Translations under genes and position numbers: made by a program
Source of the DNA: a virus
Direction: 5' to 3' (one strand)
Length of the DNA: 36,262 nt
IMG/VR virus record: IMGVR_UViG_3300042430_000592
Coordinates: 1 to 36,262 of that record
In this document: in pieces, positions 16,497 through 31,400 of the stretch
How the letters are laid out: each line of letters starts with the position of its first letter
Position numbering within the stretch: the stretch's first letter is position 1
Notes under the pieces: model-generated
What the model was told of the DNA's origin: nothing
The model's database searches: none
What the model saw: only the letters and a program-made list of their open reading frames with translations

Positions 16497-19400
16497 ATGG
16501 CAACAAGAATTAGAACATTAAATTTTCTACCTGAAATATTTAAAACGCCGACTAATAGTCAATTTTTAAATGCAACGTTGGATCAAATAGTAGACCAGCC
16601 TAATACTAAACGCATAGAAGGCTATATAGGAAGTAGATTTGGTTATGGAGTCAATGCTAAAAATTATTATGTTACTGAACCTACCAAAACAAGAACTGAT
16701 TATCAACTTGATCCGGGTGTAACGTTCCTTAAAAAAGATACTAACACTGCACAAGATTTTATTAGCTACCCGGGTATTATTGATGGATTAGAATTAGAAG
16801 GTGGTGTTGTTAATGATAACAACAGATTATTCACAAGTCAATTCTATTCATGGGATAGTTTTACTAACCTAGATAAAATTATTAATTTTAATCAATACTA
16901 TTGGATACCTGAAGGTCCTGAAGCGGTAACTGTTAGTACTGATACTGTTTATAATGCTACTGATTATATTGTTGTAAGTAACCCTAATGGTTACCTTATA
17001 ACAGCAGATGGTCAAGCACAGGGTTCTACTAACCCATCATTAACTTTATTGCGTGGTGGTACGTATAGATTCAGTGTTAATCAAAATAGTCAATTTTGGA
17101 TTCAAGGCGCACCGGGTGTAACCGGATTTGATCCTACACAACTTAATGTACAAACACGTGATGTATTAGGTGTTGACAATAACGGAGCAGAAGTGGGTAT
17201 TGTAACATTTACTGTACCTTTTAAAAATGCTCAAGATCAATATATTTTTCCCGGTAATAACAGGGTAGATGTAGTATCAACATTAACATATGATGAAGTT
17301 AACGGTGTATTAGTAAGTAGCTTAGAAAACGGCATAGATGGTATTACTTCACTTGAAGGTCTTACATTAATGTTCTATAATACCGGTGTACAATCATTAG
17401 TTGATGCCGGCTCATTTGAAGTTGGTAGCACTTACACTATAGATACACTTGGTACTACTGATTTTACGTTAATTGGTGCAACTTCTAACACAGTAGGTGA
17501 ATCATTTATTGCGACTGGTGTTGGTACAGGCACTGGAGCTGCAATTGTATTAACTGGATATATATCAAAATTCTTTGATACTACAACCTATGATGAAGAA
17601 ACACCAAGTTCAGGGACACAAACAGTTAGTACTAATAGCGGTCCAGTTACATTTCCTGTAGGGGGCGCACCGTATACTCCGCCTGGTGATAGTACAAATT
17701 TTGCAAACTCAGAAGGTGGATATTACACAGATATATCAGCTACTTTTTATACAATTACCTATGAAGGTGATCCAACTGACCCTGTAATTAGATTAGTTAA
17801 TACCGGTACTATTCCTGTTGAAGAAAAAATTACTGCTAATTTTGGTACAGAATGGATTGGTAGAACATTTTATAGAAATACCAGCGACACTGTATCATTA
17901 ATACCTTATATGAGTGCTATACTTGATACTTTATATTATCAAGACGGTACCTCAGGTAATAAAGTAGGACAAATTAGATTAATTTCTAGTAACACTACTA
18001 ATCGTATTGATGTATTAACAGACATTATTGGCAAACAAAACTACACAGCACCAAATGGTGTAGTATTTACTAATGGATTAAAAGTTATATTCTCCGGAGA
18101 TATATATCCTTCAAGTTATGAAGGTACTAGATTTTATGTAGAAGGAGTTGGTACTGCAATAGAATTAATTCCAGTGACAGATTTGATAGCACCAGAACCA
18201 TTTACATCTGGTACTTATATTCCCTTTGACACAACCCCGTATGACATAGGTAATTATGATATAAATTTATACATACCTGTCACACCAGATTATATTACTA
18301 TTTCAAGAAATAGTATTGATAAAAACGCATGGTCTCGTAGTAATAGATGGTTTCACATTGACGTAATTAATGCAACAGCATCATACAATAGTAATCCGGA
18401 ATTAATATCCCTTTATGCTACCTCGGACAATAAAGCTAAACGTCCTATTATTGAATTTTATCCTAATCTACGAATGTTTGATTCGGGTATTATTGGAAAA
18501 CCACCTATAGATTTTATTGATTTTCGCACAACAGATGCTCCTAATCAAGTAGCAGGACAAGAAAATTATTATCCTGACGTTGAAGTCTATACTGGATATA
18601 ATGCCACTATCAACGGTACTACTGGTACTAGCACAACTATTACTATACTTGCAAGTAATGTGTTCTCAAAAACTGGGCCTGGCACATTTCAAATTGGTCA
18701 ATATATAAACGATAGTACAAATATTCTTCCAAGAAATACTCAAATTACTAATATTTCAGGAACAACAACTATAACGTTAACAGTAGAGTGGGAATTTTCG
18801 CAAACAATAGGATCTACTGCAGTGGCATCATTAATTGCCAACGATACTAATAATGACAGTTATGCAGTGTTTGACGGAGCAAGAATTGTTTTTGCAGCCG
18901 ATGAAAATCTAAACATACGAAATAAAATATATATTGTTAGATTTTCTACATTAATACCAGGCGATAGTCCAGTAATTACATTAACACAGGCAGATGATGG
19001 TCTTGTTTTAGCAAATGAGCAAACAGTTGCATTCAGAGGATATAATTATCAAGGTATGGATTTTTACTTTGATGGTGTTGATTGGCAAGAAGCTCAACAA
19101 AAAACGACAGTAAATCAACCACCTTTATTTGATATATTTGATGATAACGGAATAAGTTTTGGTGATAGCACCGTTTACATTGGTACATCATTTGCAGGTA
19201 ATAAACTATTTGCATATGGTATTGGATCGGGAAATGATGATGCAATATTGGGCTTCCCTTTATTGTATAGTTCTATTGATAATGTAGGTGATATTAGCTT
19301 TGACACATCACTTAATTCTGCAACATTCAACTATGTCAGTGGTACTACTCCTATTACACAAAAAGTTAACACGGGATATATTTATAATTATTCTGACTTG

Positions 19401-22400
19401 ACAACATCGGTAAGACAATTAGGATGGCAAACAGCAGTAGGACCAAGTGTACAATACCAAATATTTGAATTTAACTACTATGCTAATAATCCTGTAACAA
19501 CATATACATGTGATATTGCTAAACTAGCAAATACAGATAGTGCATGGCCTACTATACAACTTTTTGTAAACAATAAAATACAATATTCAACCGCCTATAC
19601 AGTAGAAACCACATCGTCACAAACAATCGTAACCTTCACAGTGCCTGACCCATTAGTAGATACTGTAGTTGAAATATTATTATTAAGTGATCAGGTAAGT
19701 GAAACTGCATATTATAGTATACCTTCTAATTTAAACAATAACCCATTGAATGCAGATATTACGGTAGTTAATGTAGGTGATATTCGTGGTCAATATCAGA
19801 GTAGCTTTTACAATAATCCAAACACAACTGGTGATGTATTTGGTGCAAACAATTACCGTGATTTAGGTAATATGGTACCATATGGTAATAAGATTATTCA
19901 GAATAGCGCAAGTTTAGTGTTACCTGGTGCATTTTTACGTAAACAGAGTCATAATCTATTCAATGCGTTATTATATAACAGTAGAGAATACATTACTTTT
20001 AAAACTTTATTAATTGATACAGTTAATTCTACTGATTTTAGTACAAGATTATCTCCTTCAACTATGTTAGATGATGCATTAGATAAAATTACTGCTTCAA
20101 AAACAGATAGTAATAGTTTCTTTTGGAGTGATATGTTGCCATCAAAAGCGGCATATATCACCAATACATACAGTTTTGCAAATGCATTAGATATAAGTAT
20201 ATATCCATTAAGTAAAGTATATAATTTTGCTACGGCTAATTATAATAGTGTATTGGTTTACTTAACTAATACATCCGGAATAATTAGTCAATTAATACGC
20301 GGAGTTGATTATACAGTAAGTACAGATACACCATCATTAACTGTCACATTAGATTTGGATCCAGGTGATCAAATCACTATTAAAGAATATAATCAAACAT
20401 ATGGTAGTTATGTTCCAAATACTCCTACTAAATTAGGTTTATATCCATCAACTATACCCGCAGTTGTATTAGATTCTGCTTACGCTCAACCAACATATTT
20501 TATTGTAGGGCATGATGGTTCATATAATAAACTATATGGTGATTACATTAACGGCATATTAATTGATTTTAGAGACCAAGTATTGTTTGAGTATGAGAAA
20601 CGTGTATACAATAACTTAAAATTAAGTAATGTTATTCCTGTACAAGAATATGAAGTATTACCAGGGTTCTTTAGAGAGACTGATTATAGTTATGACGAAA
20701 TTTTACAGATTTACTCATCTAGCTTTTTAGATTGGGTAGGACAAAATAGAATCAATTACAAAACTCAGTTCTATAATGCCAATAATGAATATACCTATAA
20801 TTATAATCAAACTGGTAACAAGATAAACCAACAAGTTATTCTACAGGGGTATTGGAGAGGTATATATGAATATTTCTATGATACTAGTAATCCAGATACT
20901 AGTCCATGGGAAATGTTAGGCTTTACTGACCAACCATCATGGTGGGCAACACGTTATGGTTCTGCTCCGTATACTAGCGATAACTTAGTTTTGTGGAATG
21001 ATTTGGCACAGGGTATTGATTGGAATAATGGTAATCCAATTGTTATTACCCAAGCAATTCGTCCAGAATTATTACAAGTATTACCAGTAGATAGTCAGGG
21101 TAATTTAGTATCACCCTTTGTTTCTATTGTAGGTAATTATAGCAACAACACACTTAACCGTGATTGGGTAGTCGGTGATGTTGGCCCTGCAGAATTTAGT
21201 TATCGTAGAAGTAGTAGTTGGCCATTTGATTTAATGCGTATACTAGCATTAACAAAGCCGGCTAACTTCTTTAATTTAGGAGTTGATGTTGATAATTACA
21301 AATACAACGAAGAATTTAATCAGTATTTGGTAAATAATCGTAGTCATTTAATAATAAGTGATGTACAAATTTACGGCAACGGTATTGCTAAAACAAGTTA
21401 TATTAATTGGGTAGTTGATTATGAAAAACAAGTAGGCATTGATGCAACTAATAATGTTAGTGATTTATTAAACAACATTGATGTTAGATTAGTTTATAGA
21501 CTTGCTGGCTTTAGTGATAAAAACTTATTAAAGTTTTATGTTGAAAAATCTACAGCAAATAGCAATAACAGTAGTTTATTAATTCCTGATGAAAGCTATC
21601 AGGTATTGCTATATGATAACCAACCCTTTGACCGTATTACATACAGTGGCGTAGTAATACAATTAACAAATAACGGTTATTATAAAGTATATGGTAATAG
21701 TCAAACTAATGCATATTTTAAAATATTACTACCTAAAATAAATGGAAATTATGACAGAGTATCAGTTCAGGGATTGAGTGTTCAGTTAGCTAAAGATTAT
21801 TATACAACTCCAACAGTTGTATCGTATGGTACTGAATTTTATACTATACAAGAAGTAGCGCAGTTCTTAGAAGGATATGGCAGATATTTGGCAAGTCAAG
21901 GTGTATTGTTTGACCAAATTGAATCTGGGTTAGAAGTTAGTTGGAGACAAATGGTTGCCGAATACTTATATTGGGCGCAAACAGGATGGGAGTCTGGAAG
22001 TATTGTTAACATCAATCCAGCCGCTACTCTAATTTCTATTAATAAAGATAGTTATATTGTACAACCATTAACATTACAGAGACAAAATTTTGTACTAAAT
22101 CAAAACTTATATCCAATACAAAGTACTGATTTGAGTATTATACGTGACGGTACTGCATTCACAGCACAACCATTAAACCAAGGTGATACTATTGCCTATG
22201 GACAATTTAATATTAGTAATTTTGAACATGGTATTGTTTTTGACAACGTTACTGTATTTGACGATGTAATTTATAATTTAGCAACAGGATTAAGACAAAG
22301 CCGCATTACTGTACGAGGAACAAAAACTGCAGAATGGAACGGTACTATTGATGCTCAAGGATTTATTTTAAATCAAGATAACATACTTGATTGGGATAAA

Positions 22401-25400
22401 ACAGTAAAATATACAACAGGTAGCATAGTTAAATATAAAAACAAATATTGGATTGCTACTACTATTATACAACCTAAACAATTGTTTGAGGAACGTGAGT
22501 GGAAGCAAACAGATTACAACGAAATACAAAAAGGTTTGTTACCAAATACAAGCACACGTTCGTTTGAAAGCACAATTTATTATGATGTAAATCGTGCTAA
22601 TTTAGAAAATGATGCAGACCTATTAAGTTTTAGTTTGATTGGTTATCGTCCACGTGATTATCTAGCACTTGCAGATTTGACTGATATTACACAAATTAAT
22701 GTTTATAAAAACTTTATTAAAAACAAAGGAACATTAAATGCAGCCAGTGCATTTAAGGGAGCTAATTTACCACAGGGTGGTATTGATTATGATATATATG
22801 AAAACTGGGCTATCAAGTCAGGTGAATTTGGCGGTGTATTGAATAGCAACTTTATTGATTTTAAATTAAATCAATCACTATTAACAGGCAATCCAAGTAT
22901 TGTTGGGTTGACTAACGGAATATCTACTGATGGAGTACAACAAGAAGTACCATTATATAGTTTATATAATTATGGACGTCCGGTAAATAGTACAGACGTA
23001 CTGCCATTATTACCTACTAATACCCCTTCGTATTTGTTACCAGATGCAGGCTATGCTAACTTTAATGATATGCGTATTGCGGCATACTATTATACTAATT
23101 TACCAACTAGCACATCACCACGCGGTGTGTTGACACCTTTATCACAATTATATGTAGGGCAATATATTTGGTTAGCCGATTATCAAGGTACTTGGCAAGT
23201 AATGACCCCGGTTAGTTTAGGTCAAGTAATATTTGCAAAAAACAATTTAAATGGCACTGCTACCATAACATTTAATAATCCTCATGGATTGACAAAATAT
23301 CAACCATTTGCAGTTGTTAACTTTAATGATAGTTTAAACGGATATTATATAGTTAATACAGTAATTGATTTGAATAGTGTATTGGTTAATGTAACATTGG
23401 CTCCGTCAATCACTTCTATATTTGGTCAGGGTATTGGATTTAAATTCCAATCTCAACGTGTAGCGACTCCTAATGATATTATTGATTTACCTTTATTGAA
23501 CACAGAATTTGTTAAAACCAAAGTTTGGGTAGATACAAATAATGATGGCGATTGGGCAGTATATCGCAAAAGTATTAATTACGGCTATGATTCAGAATTA
23601 ATTAAAAACGGTTCTGAAACGTTTGGTAGTGCAGTAGCGTATACTGACACCTTGGGTTATTTAATTGGTGATGCCGACGCAGGAGTTGCATACCGTTATT
23701 CATATAATACACTATTTGATAGATATGAGTTGCTACAAACAATTACATCATCATCTTCATTTGGTACAACTATTGCTTATGCAAATGATATATTTGTTAT
23801 ATCACAACCTACAGGTACTCCTGCAGTTTATGTTTATCAATTAGTAGTTAGTATAACAGTTGATGAATTACAGTCATTACAATCTGCTATAGCTGCTCCA
23901 GTTGGTGTAACTGAGTGGGGTAAAGCAATTGCTATCTCCGGCGACGCTAATTGGTTATATATATCAGCAGTAACATCGTCTACTAGTTTAGTATATGTGT
24001 ATCGTTATTCAACTATCACAGAAGAATATGAATACTCTACAACTATTAATTTGGGCTTAACAAATGATGATAACTTTGGTTACTCTATTGCAACAGATTA
24101 TTATGGTGACACAGTAGTAATCGGTACACCTGATAAAAACTATGATGGTTCAATTGAAAACTGGGGCTACACATATGTATACGATAGAACCGTACAAAAT
24201 GTTGAATCACAATTTACAAGTTTGCCAGATGTCCCGCAAACGTTTACATTAGCTTGGACACCTACTACAGTAACACAAACTGCTACTGCTATAGACGGAT
24301 CAACTGAAAGAATTACTGTAACTAGTTCAGCTGGTTTTAGTGTAGGAGATCCTGTTGTTTTCTCTACTGGCACTAATGCAGGATATTTTGCAATAGGAGA
24401 AACGTATACAATAACATCTGTTGGCACTACTAATTTTGTAGCAATAGGTGCATCCGCTAACACAATTGGTCAAACTTTTGTAGCTACCGGTGCCGGAACA
24501 GGAACAGGTACAGCTAATTCAACCGGACTATTATCTAGTGGAGCAATTTCCGCTAATACAGTGTATTATATACTTGATAAACCAACAGGCACTACATTTA
24601 GAATCACAACATCTAGAGGTTCAGTAGTTCCTATTAATTTAACATCTTCTACCGGTAGCATGACATGCTCAATACAAATAACACCATTATTAATTACTGT
24701 TAATGGTACTATAATTACTGATAACAATTATGCAGTTATAGATTCAACATTATATGTATACAGCTCATTAAATGCAGGTGATATCATCAATGTAAGTGGT
24801 AACAACTTTGTATTATGTCAAACTCTTACTACTGAAACAACACCTAAAATTGGTGTACAGTTTGGTAATAGTGTTGACACAAACACCTATGCTACTGAAA
24901 TATTAGTTGGAGCTCCTTTTGAATTAAACAGTCAAAATCAAGAAGGTGCGGTCTATCGCTACACTAACGGTGGTGGCAAGTACGGTATGATTATTGGTAC
25001 ATCAGATTGTGCAATTACCACTACTAGGATTATTTTAATTAATGGTTATATAGTAACATTAACTGCAGGCAATGCATCAACCGTTGCTAATATAATTAAT
25101 CAAGCAAATATTACTAATGTACAAGCATCTGAGCAATTAGATAATTTAGGGATCCCTACAGGCAAGTTAATTATTAGCTTAATAAATACTGCATTGGCAT
25201 CAGTTAATGATAAACTTAATGTTACTGTATTGAATACATCTACGTGGGCAGAATTAGGATTTAATACTTATACACAAACACAAATTATTACCGACCCACA
25301 TATACAAGGTACTACTCAGTTTGGTAATGTGGTTAAATTCAATGAATTTAATTCATTCGTAGTAAGTGCACCAACAGCAACCCGTTATCAAGCGACAACA

Positions 25401-28400
25401 TTTGATTCTACCGATGACGAAGATTATGACAATGACACACTGTTTGACAACAATGCTACACAATGGGTTGATACTTATAGAAATGCTGGTGCGGTATACA
25501 TGTTTGACTACCTGTCAGTATATAATGAATCGTTAGCAAATTGTGGTAATTTTGTATATGCACAGAGTACTAATGATATTAATGAAACATATGGCAGTCA
25601 GCCAATGTTTGGACATGCAATAGATTTTAACGCATCACATGTAGTTATCGGGACACCTAACTTTAAACCAGATACTATTGCAGGACAACTTATAACATAT
25701 ATTAATGCTACAGGTACCCCTGATTGGAGTGTGTATAGAAATTCAAACCCGGTTGTTGATACCAATAGAATTCAAAACATACAATTATATAGTGCAATTA
25801 CCAATAACACATTAGACAATTTAGATTATATTGACCCATTGCAAGGTAAAATATTAGGATCTGTACGTCAAAATATTGATGTGATATCTAATGTTGATCC
25901 AGCTGGTTATAATAGTCCTAATATTAATAAGGGTGCAATGGTTTGGGGAGCAGTACAAATTGGACAAATATGGTTTAATACAAGTACTACACGATTTGTA
26001 AATTACCATCAAAATGATATAGTATATGATAGCAAATGGTGGGGTCAAGTATTCCCAGGAAGTGATGTAACAGTATACAGTTGGATAACAAGTGATGTTC
26101 CTCCTATAAGTTATGCTGGTCCAGGCACTGTGTTTGATGTAGAGTCATATGCAATTGAATACACCTTAAATGCTTCCGGTGTACTGACTCCAGTGTATTA
26201 CTATTGGGTTAGAAATACTAATATTATATTCACTAAAACAGGAAAAACTTTAGCAGATAGTATTATTCAATCATATATTGCTTCTCCTATTAACTCTGGG
26301 ATTAGTTATTTTGCACCACTAGAACAAGATATATATGGATTATATAATTGCGGTGATAATATCAATGCAAATGATACCGTATTACATATTGGTTTTTCAA
26401 CCGGAACTAATGATGATGTTTCACATAGTTTATATAACTTAATTCGTACTAACTATGCGGATGACTTCTTACCAGGATTACCTACTACTAATGGATTGGA
26501 TGTTCCTGAATCGTTGTATGATAGAATGTTAGATAGTTTGTGCGGAGTAGATGAATCAGGCGGTGTTGTTCCTGATCCGTATCTACCGAAACCAGTACAA
26601 TACGGTATCTATGCTAGACCAAGACAAAGTTTCTTTGTTAATAGATTTTTAGCATTGAAAAATTATTTGACATACGCTAATGATGTATTAGCACAATATC
26701 CTATTACTGAAACAAGAAATGCTAGTTTCTTAAATACACAAAACCCAACAATTATAGAAACCATTGTTGCAGGCAATTGTCAAGCCAATGTAACATATAC
26801 TATTGTAACTGTAGGAGATGTAAACTGGACTAGTATAGGCGCCGCAAGTAATACTGCAGGTATCACGTTTATTGCTACTGGACCAGCAACCGGCTCTAGT
26901 AGAAATACAGGTACTGCATCATTCTTAGCATTTGCTGAAGGTGCTAAGTATAATACAACCGATTATTGGAATTATATTAATTGGTGGGCTACTGGATATG
27001 ATAATAACACCAAATCAGCACTACAGGTTCCTATCTATGCTGATTTAGCAACAATAGATGCAACGCCAGGATTAATTGTAACTGTCACTACTAATGGTGA
27101 TGGTAAATCTGAAGTCTATGTTTATACTAATTTAAATATGTGGGAACGTATAGGTCTACAAGATGGCACTATTGAGTTTAGTAGTGACTTGTGGGATTAT
27201 TCAACTGCTAGATTAGGATTCGGAGATAATTTCTTTGACACCACTCCGTATGATACATATCCATCGCAGGAAACTCGTAGTATTGTAAGAGCATTAAATG
27301 AAGAAATTTATACCAATGAGTTATTGCTTTATAGAAACAAAAGTTTAGTATTATTATTTGAATATATTCAAAGTGAAACAATTGAATCACAAAATTATTT
27401 ACCGTGGTTAAATAAAACATCGTTTATTGATGTTGGCCATACTATACGTGAATTATTACCACTAGAAGTATTCCGATCAGATAATCAAGATTTCTTGGCA
27501 GGATATATTAATGAAGTTAAACCTTATCATGTAGTTATTAAAGAGTTCTTATTTAAATATACAGGTTCTGAATTATATGCAGGGACTATTACTGATTTTG
27601 ATTTACCGTCACAATATAATACTGACGTACAACAATTTATTACTCCTGAATTAGTATATAGTAATCCAAGTGCAATTAATCAATATCTACCCACTGACCC
27701 TATATGGCAAACCAGTGCGTATAAAGAATGGTTTAATAATTACGGACTAAGTATTACCGGAGTTAATGATTATCAAATCACTGTATTAGCATCTTATATT
27801 TCATTGAATTCTGGATCATTTGCCGTAGATAATGCATATGGATTCCCCATTAATGGAACTATATTAATAGGTGACGAATTAATAGGATATGCAGGAGTTG
27901 ACCGTTCAAATAATACATTATTTGGCTTAACACGCGGTGTTGATGGTACACCAATTTCTGTACATATTCCGGGAGAAATTATAACAATTGATTTACCAGC
28001 GGTATTGTTATTAAATGGCGGCCGTGCATATAATGAGCCACCTAGAATAACAGCATACATTGATACGTCAATATATCCGGAACCAAGAAGACCTGCAATA
28101 TTACAAGCCGTAATGAATTTAGATTCTATATTACGTATTGATGTTATTGATCCGGGTGATGGTTATGTAGTGTTACCAGAAATTGTCATTGACCCTTCTA
28201 TAGGATTACCGTTTACCTCAACCGATGTTGACACTTTCACTAATACAATAATATTACCGTTACCCTTATTACAAACTGGTGATTTAATAAAATATACTAT
28301 AGGTACTGATACAACTGCAGTAGGTGGATTAGAAGTTAATCAATATTACTATGTTAATGTACTTGAATCAACTCCAACATTTAATATTGCATTATATACA

Positions 28401-31400
28401 ACGTATAGAGATGCAATCAATGATACCGACCGAGTTGTATTGTATACTACTGGTACTGGTTCTAATAACTTGTTAAGTATTAGTGCAAGAGCTAGCTGTG
28501 TGTCAACTGCAGTTCCAATTAGAGAAAATAAAATAGCATTGAGATTTGATAGAACAAGTTATACTTCAGAATTATCTGATTGGCAAAGTGGACAATTCTA
28601 TGGCAGTTTTTATGCAGGATTGTACAACAATTCAGTAAGAATATCTAGTTCAAGTATAACATTAGAATCTACTCAACCATCAATTGATACTATCTTAGCT
28701 AGTGCCCAGGGTGCAGTGTTTGAAATAGAAGGTGTTACTAATGACCAAACTTTAAATTGGAGCTCACGTACAAGAAATGTAGTATCAACTACAGGAGGAA
28801 CTAGTGATATAATTACTATTGCTCCTTCAACCGGTGGTGCTCCTGATGAAGGTGGTGTTGGTCCTACAACTGGTTTCTATGTTGATATGCCAATTAAATT
28901 TCAGGGTGCAGTAGGCAATAGTTTATTAGTTAATGGTACAACATACTATGTAAAAACCATATTGAATGATACTGATATTACTATATCTGCCGCAATCGGT
29001 GGAGGCACATTTAATTTAAATACTGCTACAATTAGTTCTGCTGGCCTATTGTTATACGTAGGTGAAGTTACTAATACTGCAGTTGTTACATTATTCTATC
29101 CTGGCATATTAAATACCACTAATACCACTGCAGTAACAAATACAATAACAATTCCGTTAACGGGATCTGGTTTAGGAGGTACTACTGGATTCTATACTAA
29201 TTTACCAATATTCTTTACAGGTAGTGTATTTGGTGGAATCATAGAAAATGAAGAATACTATGTGACTACAGTAGTTAATAGTACCACATTTACTATGTCT
29301 ACAGTGCAGGACCCGTTAATTATTAATGTAACAGGCGTGATTGCAAGTACTGATTATATCACGTGTACCGGTACATTGGGCTTATCAATTAATGACCCAA
29401 TAATATTTACTGACATGGTGATTAGTGGCTCAGTAGTTTCAGATTTTGGTAATTTAATTAGTGGTACAACTTATTATGTACGTGCGGTAATTGATAGTAA
29501 TAATTTTCAAGTTTCTACTGTAATTAATGGAGGAGCATTTAATCTTGGCCCTAGTAATGTAACCGGCACATGTTTAGGTACAGACCAAAAGAACATTGTC
29601 CAACTGACAACTGCGACAGGATCAATGATTTGCAATGTCGGTTTACCGGTTAGCCCAGGACAAATTACAGGACAACAGTTTACATTCTACCCAACATCTT
29701 CTACATATACAGGATTAATTGGAACTGACAGTAATCTACTAGTACGTACTATAGATAATGCATTAGCTAACGGTGATTATTTAAGTGTAACTACTACCAG
29801 TGGTGGATTAACTAACATATACAATAACATGCCAGTAGAATTTGCTAGTAATTACGGCGGATTGACTGGTGGAACTACTTATTGGATTGTAGCAAATGGG
29901 ATAGTAGAAACTACAGTAACCTCTACTAGCGCAGGCAATGTATTAACTTGTACAAGTACAGCGGGATTCTATAATGAAATGCCTGTAACATTTACTGGTA
30001 CTGGTTTAGGAGGTGTAGTTTTAGACACAACCTATTATATAATAGATACAATCGTATCACCAATTACTAGTACTCAATTTAAAATATCTAATGTTCCTGG
30101 AGGAACTGAAGTTGATTTAACCGGTGAAAACGGTACAATGGGTATTACAGGACAACCTTATATTAAAGTATCAGCAAGTTTAGGGGGCGGGGAATTCCCA
30201 TTAACAGATACGTCAGCTAATGTAACAATGACACAGGCACCTACATTAGTTCCTGAATTTGATGTAAGTTGGGTTTTAGGTGGTTATAGCGTAAATATTG
30301 CAGATGCTGGAGAAGGGTATGCTATTAATAATACTATAACTATATTAGGAACTGCATTAGCCGGTACTACTCCTGCAAATGATTTAGTAATGACTGTCAA
30401 TACGATAGATACTAATGGAGAAATATTATCAGTAATTTGCGCTGGTACTCCAAATGAAACTGTTGAACAATATTACTTAAAAGTTATATCTGCTACAGAG
30501 TGTGAAGTATACAGTGATCCTTTATTACAGATTCCAGTTAGTGGAATAGATTTCCCATACACTGCAGGTGATTATACGTTATTACCAGAACCATTCTATT
30601 TCAATCAGAGTATTGTCAAATATAATAACAGAGTTTATCAATGTATTGTAAGTAATAATGATACTGAGTTTATATTTGGTAAATGGGAATTATTATCTAG
30701 CGATAGCAGAAAATTAAATGCGTTAGACAGAATTATGGGTTACTATCAACCAACAGCTAATATGCCTGGATTAGATTTAACTCAATTAGTAGAAGGTATA
30801 ACTTATCCAAATAGCACATACCAAGGTAATGCATTCCCGCCAGCAGACGAATACACATTAGATACTATATTACAGGACCAAGCATTTAGTCCAGTAGAAG
30901 TAGATACTGCTTCAATATTATTTGATGGAGTTACTTATATTGGCTCTGCTAATACGCCTACATATTCATTAATTATTAATAGTGTTAATGGTACATCGTG
31001 GCCTTCTAATAAATTATCAGAACAACCGGTAGGATTATCTGACATTGGTTATTTTAATGGAAAATATATAATAACTTCTACTAACACGGCAACTCCTATC
31101 TTTATTAGTACTGACGGAGAATCTTGGGCTACTACTGGCTTAGTTGACGGTACGGTATCTATAGATAGTACACAATTATATAGTGTTTCATACTTAAACG
31201 GAAAATATATTGCTACTGGTAATAATATTGTATCTAGTACCGATGGATATAATTGGATAGAAGTATATAATTTTTACGGTTCTATTTTATACGGTATTTC
31301 AGGTATAACTATCAATAACTTTAATGGATTTGTGGCAGTAGGATATGGTCCGGACTACAGCGTAATACCAACAATAACTCAAAGCGTTGTGTTAAATAGC

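Larger units (their letters stand above)
23610..25710 (+). other. FG-GAP-like array of seven units (possible integrin-type beta-propeller)
   Basis: Residues about 2372-3072 hold seven units that each begin with an FG/WG pair and end with a Y/V-rich strand: TFGSAVAY, SFGTTIAY, EWGKAIAI, NFGYSIAT, QFGNSVDT, QFGNVVKF and MFGHAIDF. Most continue to a VIGTP/LVGAP-type strand and a G-A-V-Y-x-Y strand, the order found in FG-GAP repeats. A 0.6-kb stretch with modules B1 and A2 separates units four and five. Calcium-binding DxDxDG loops are not obvious. The seven-unit count matches an integrin-type propeller. Confidence 0.6.
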
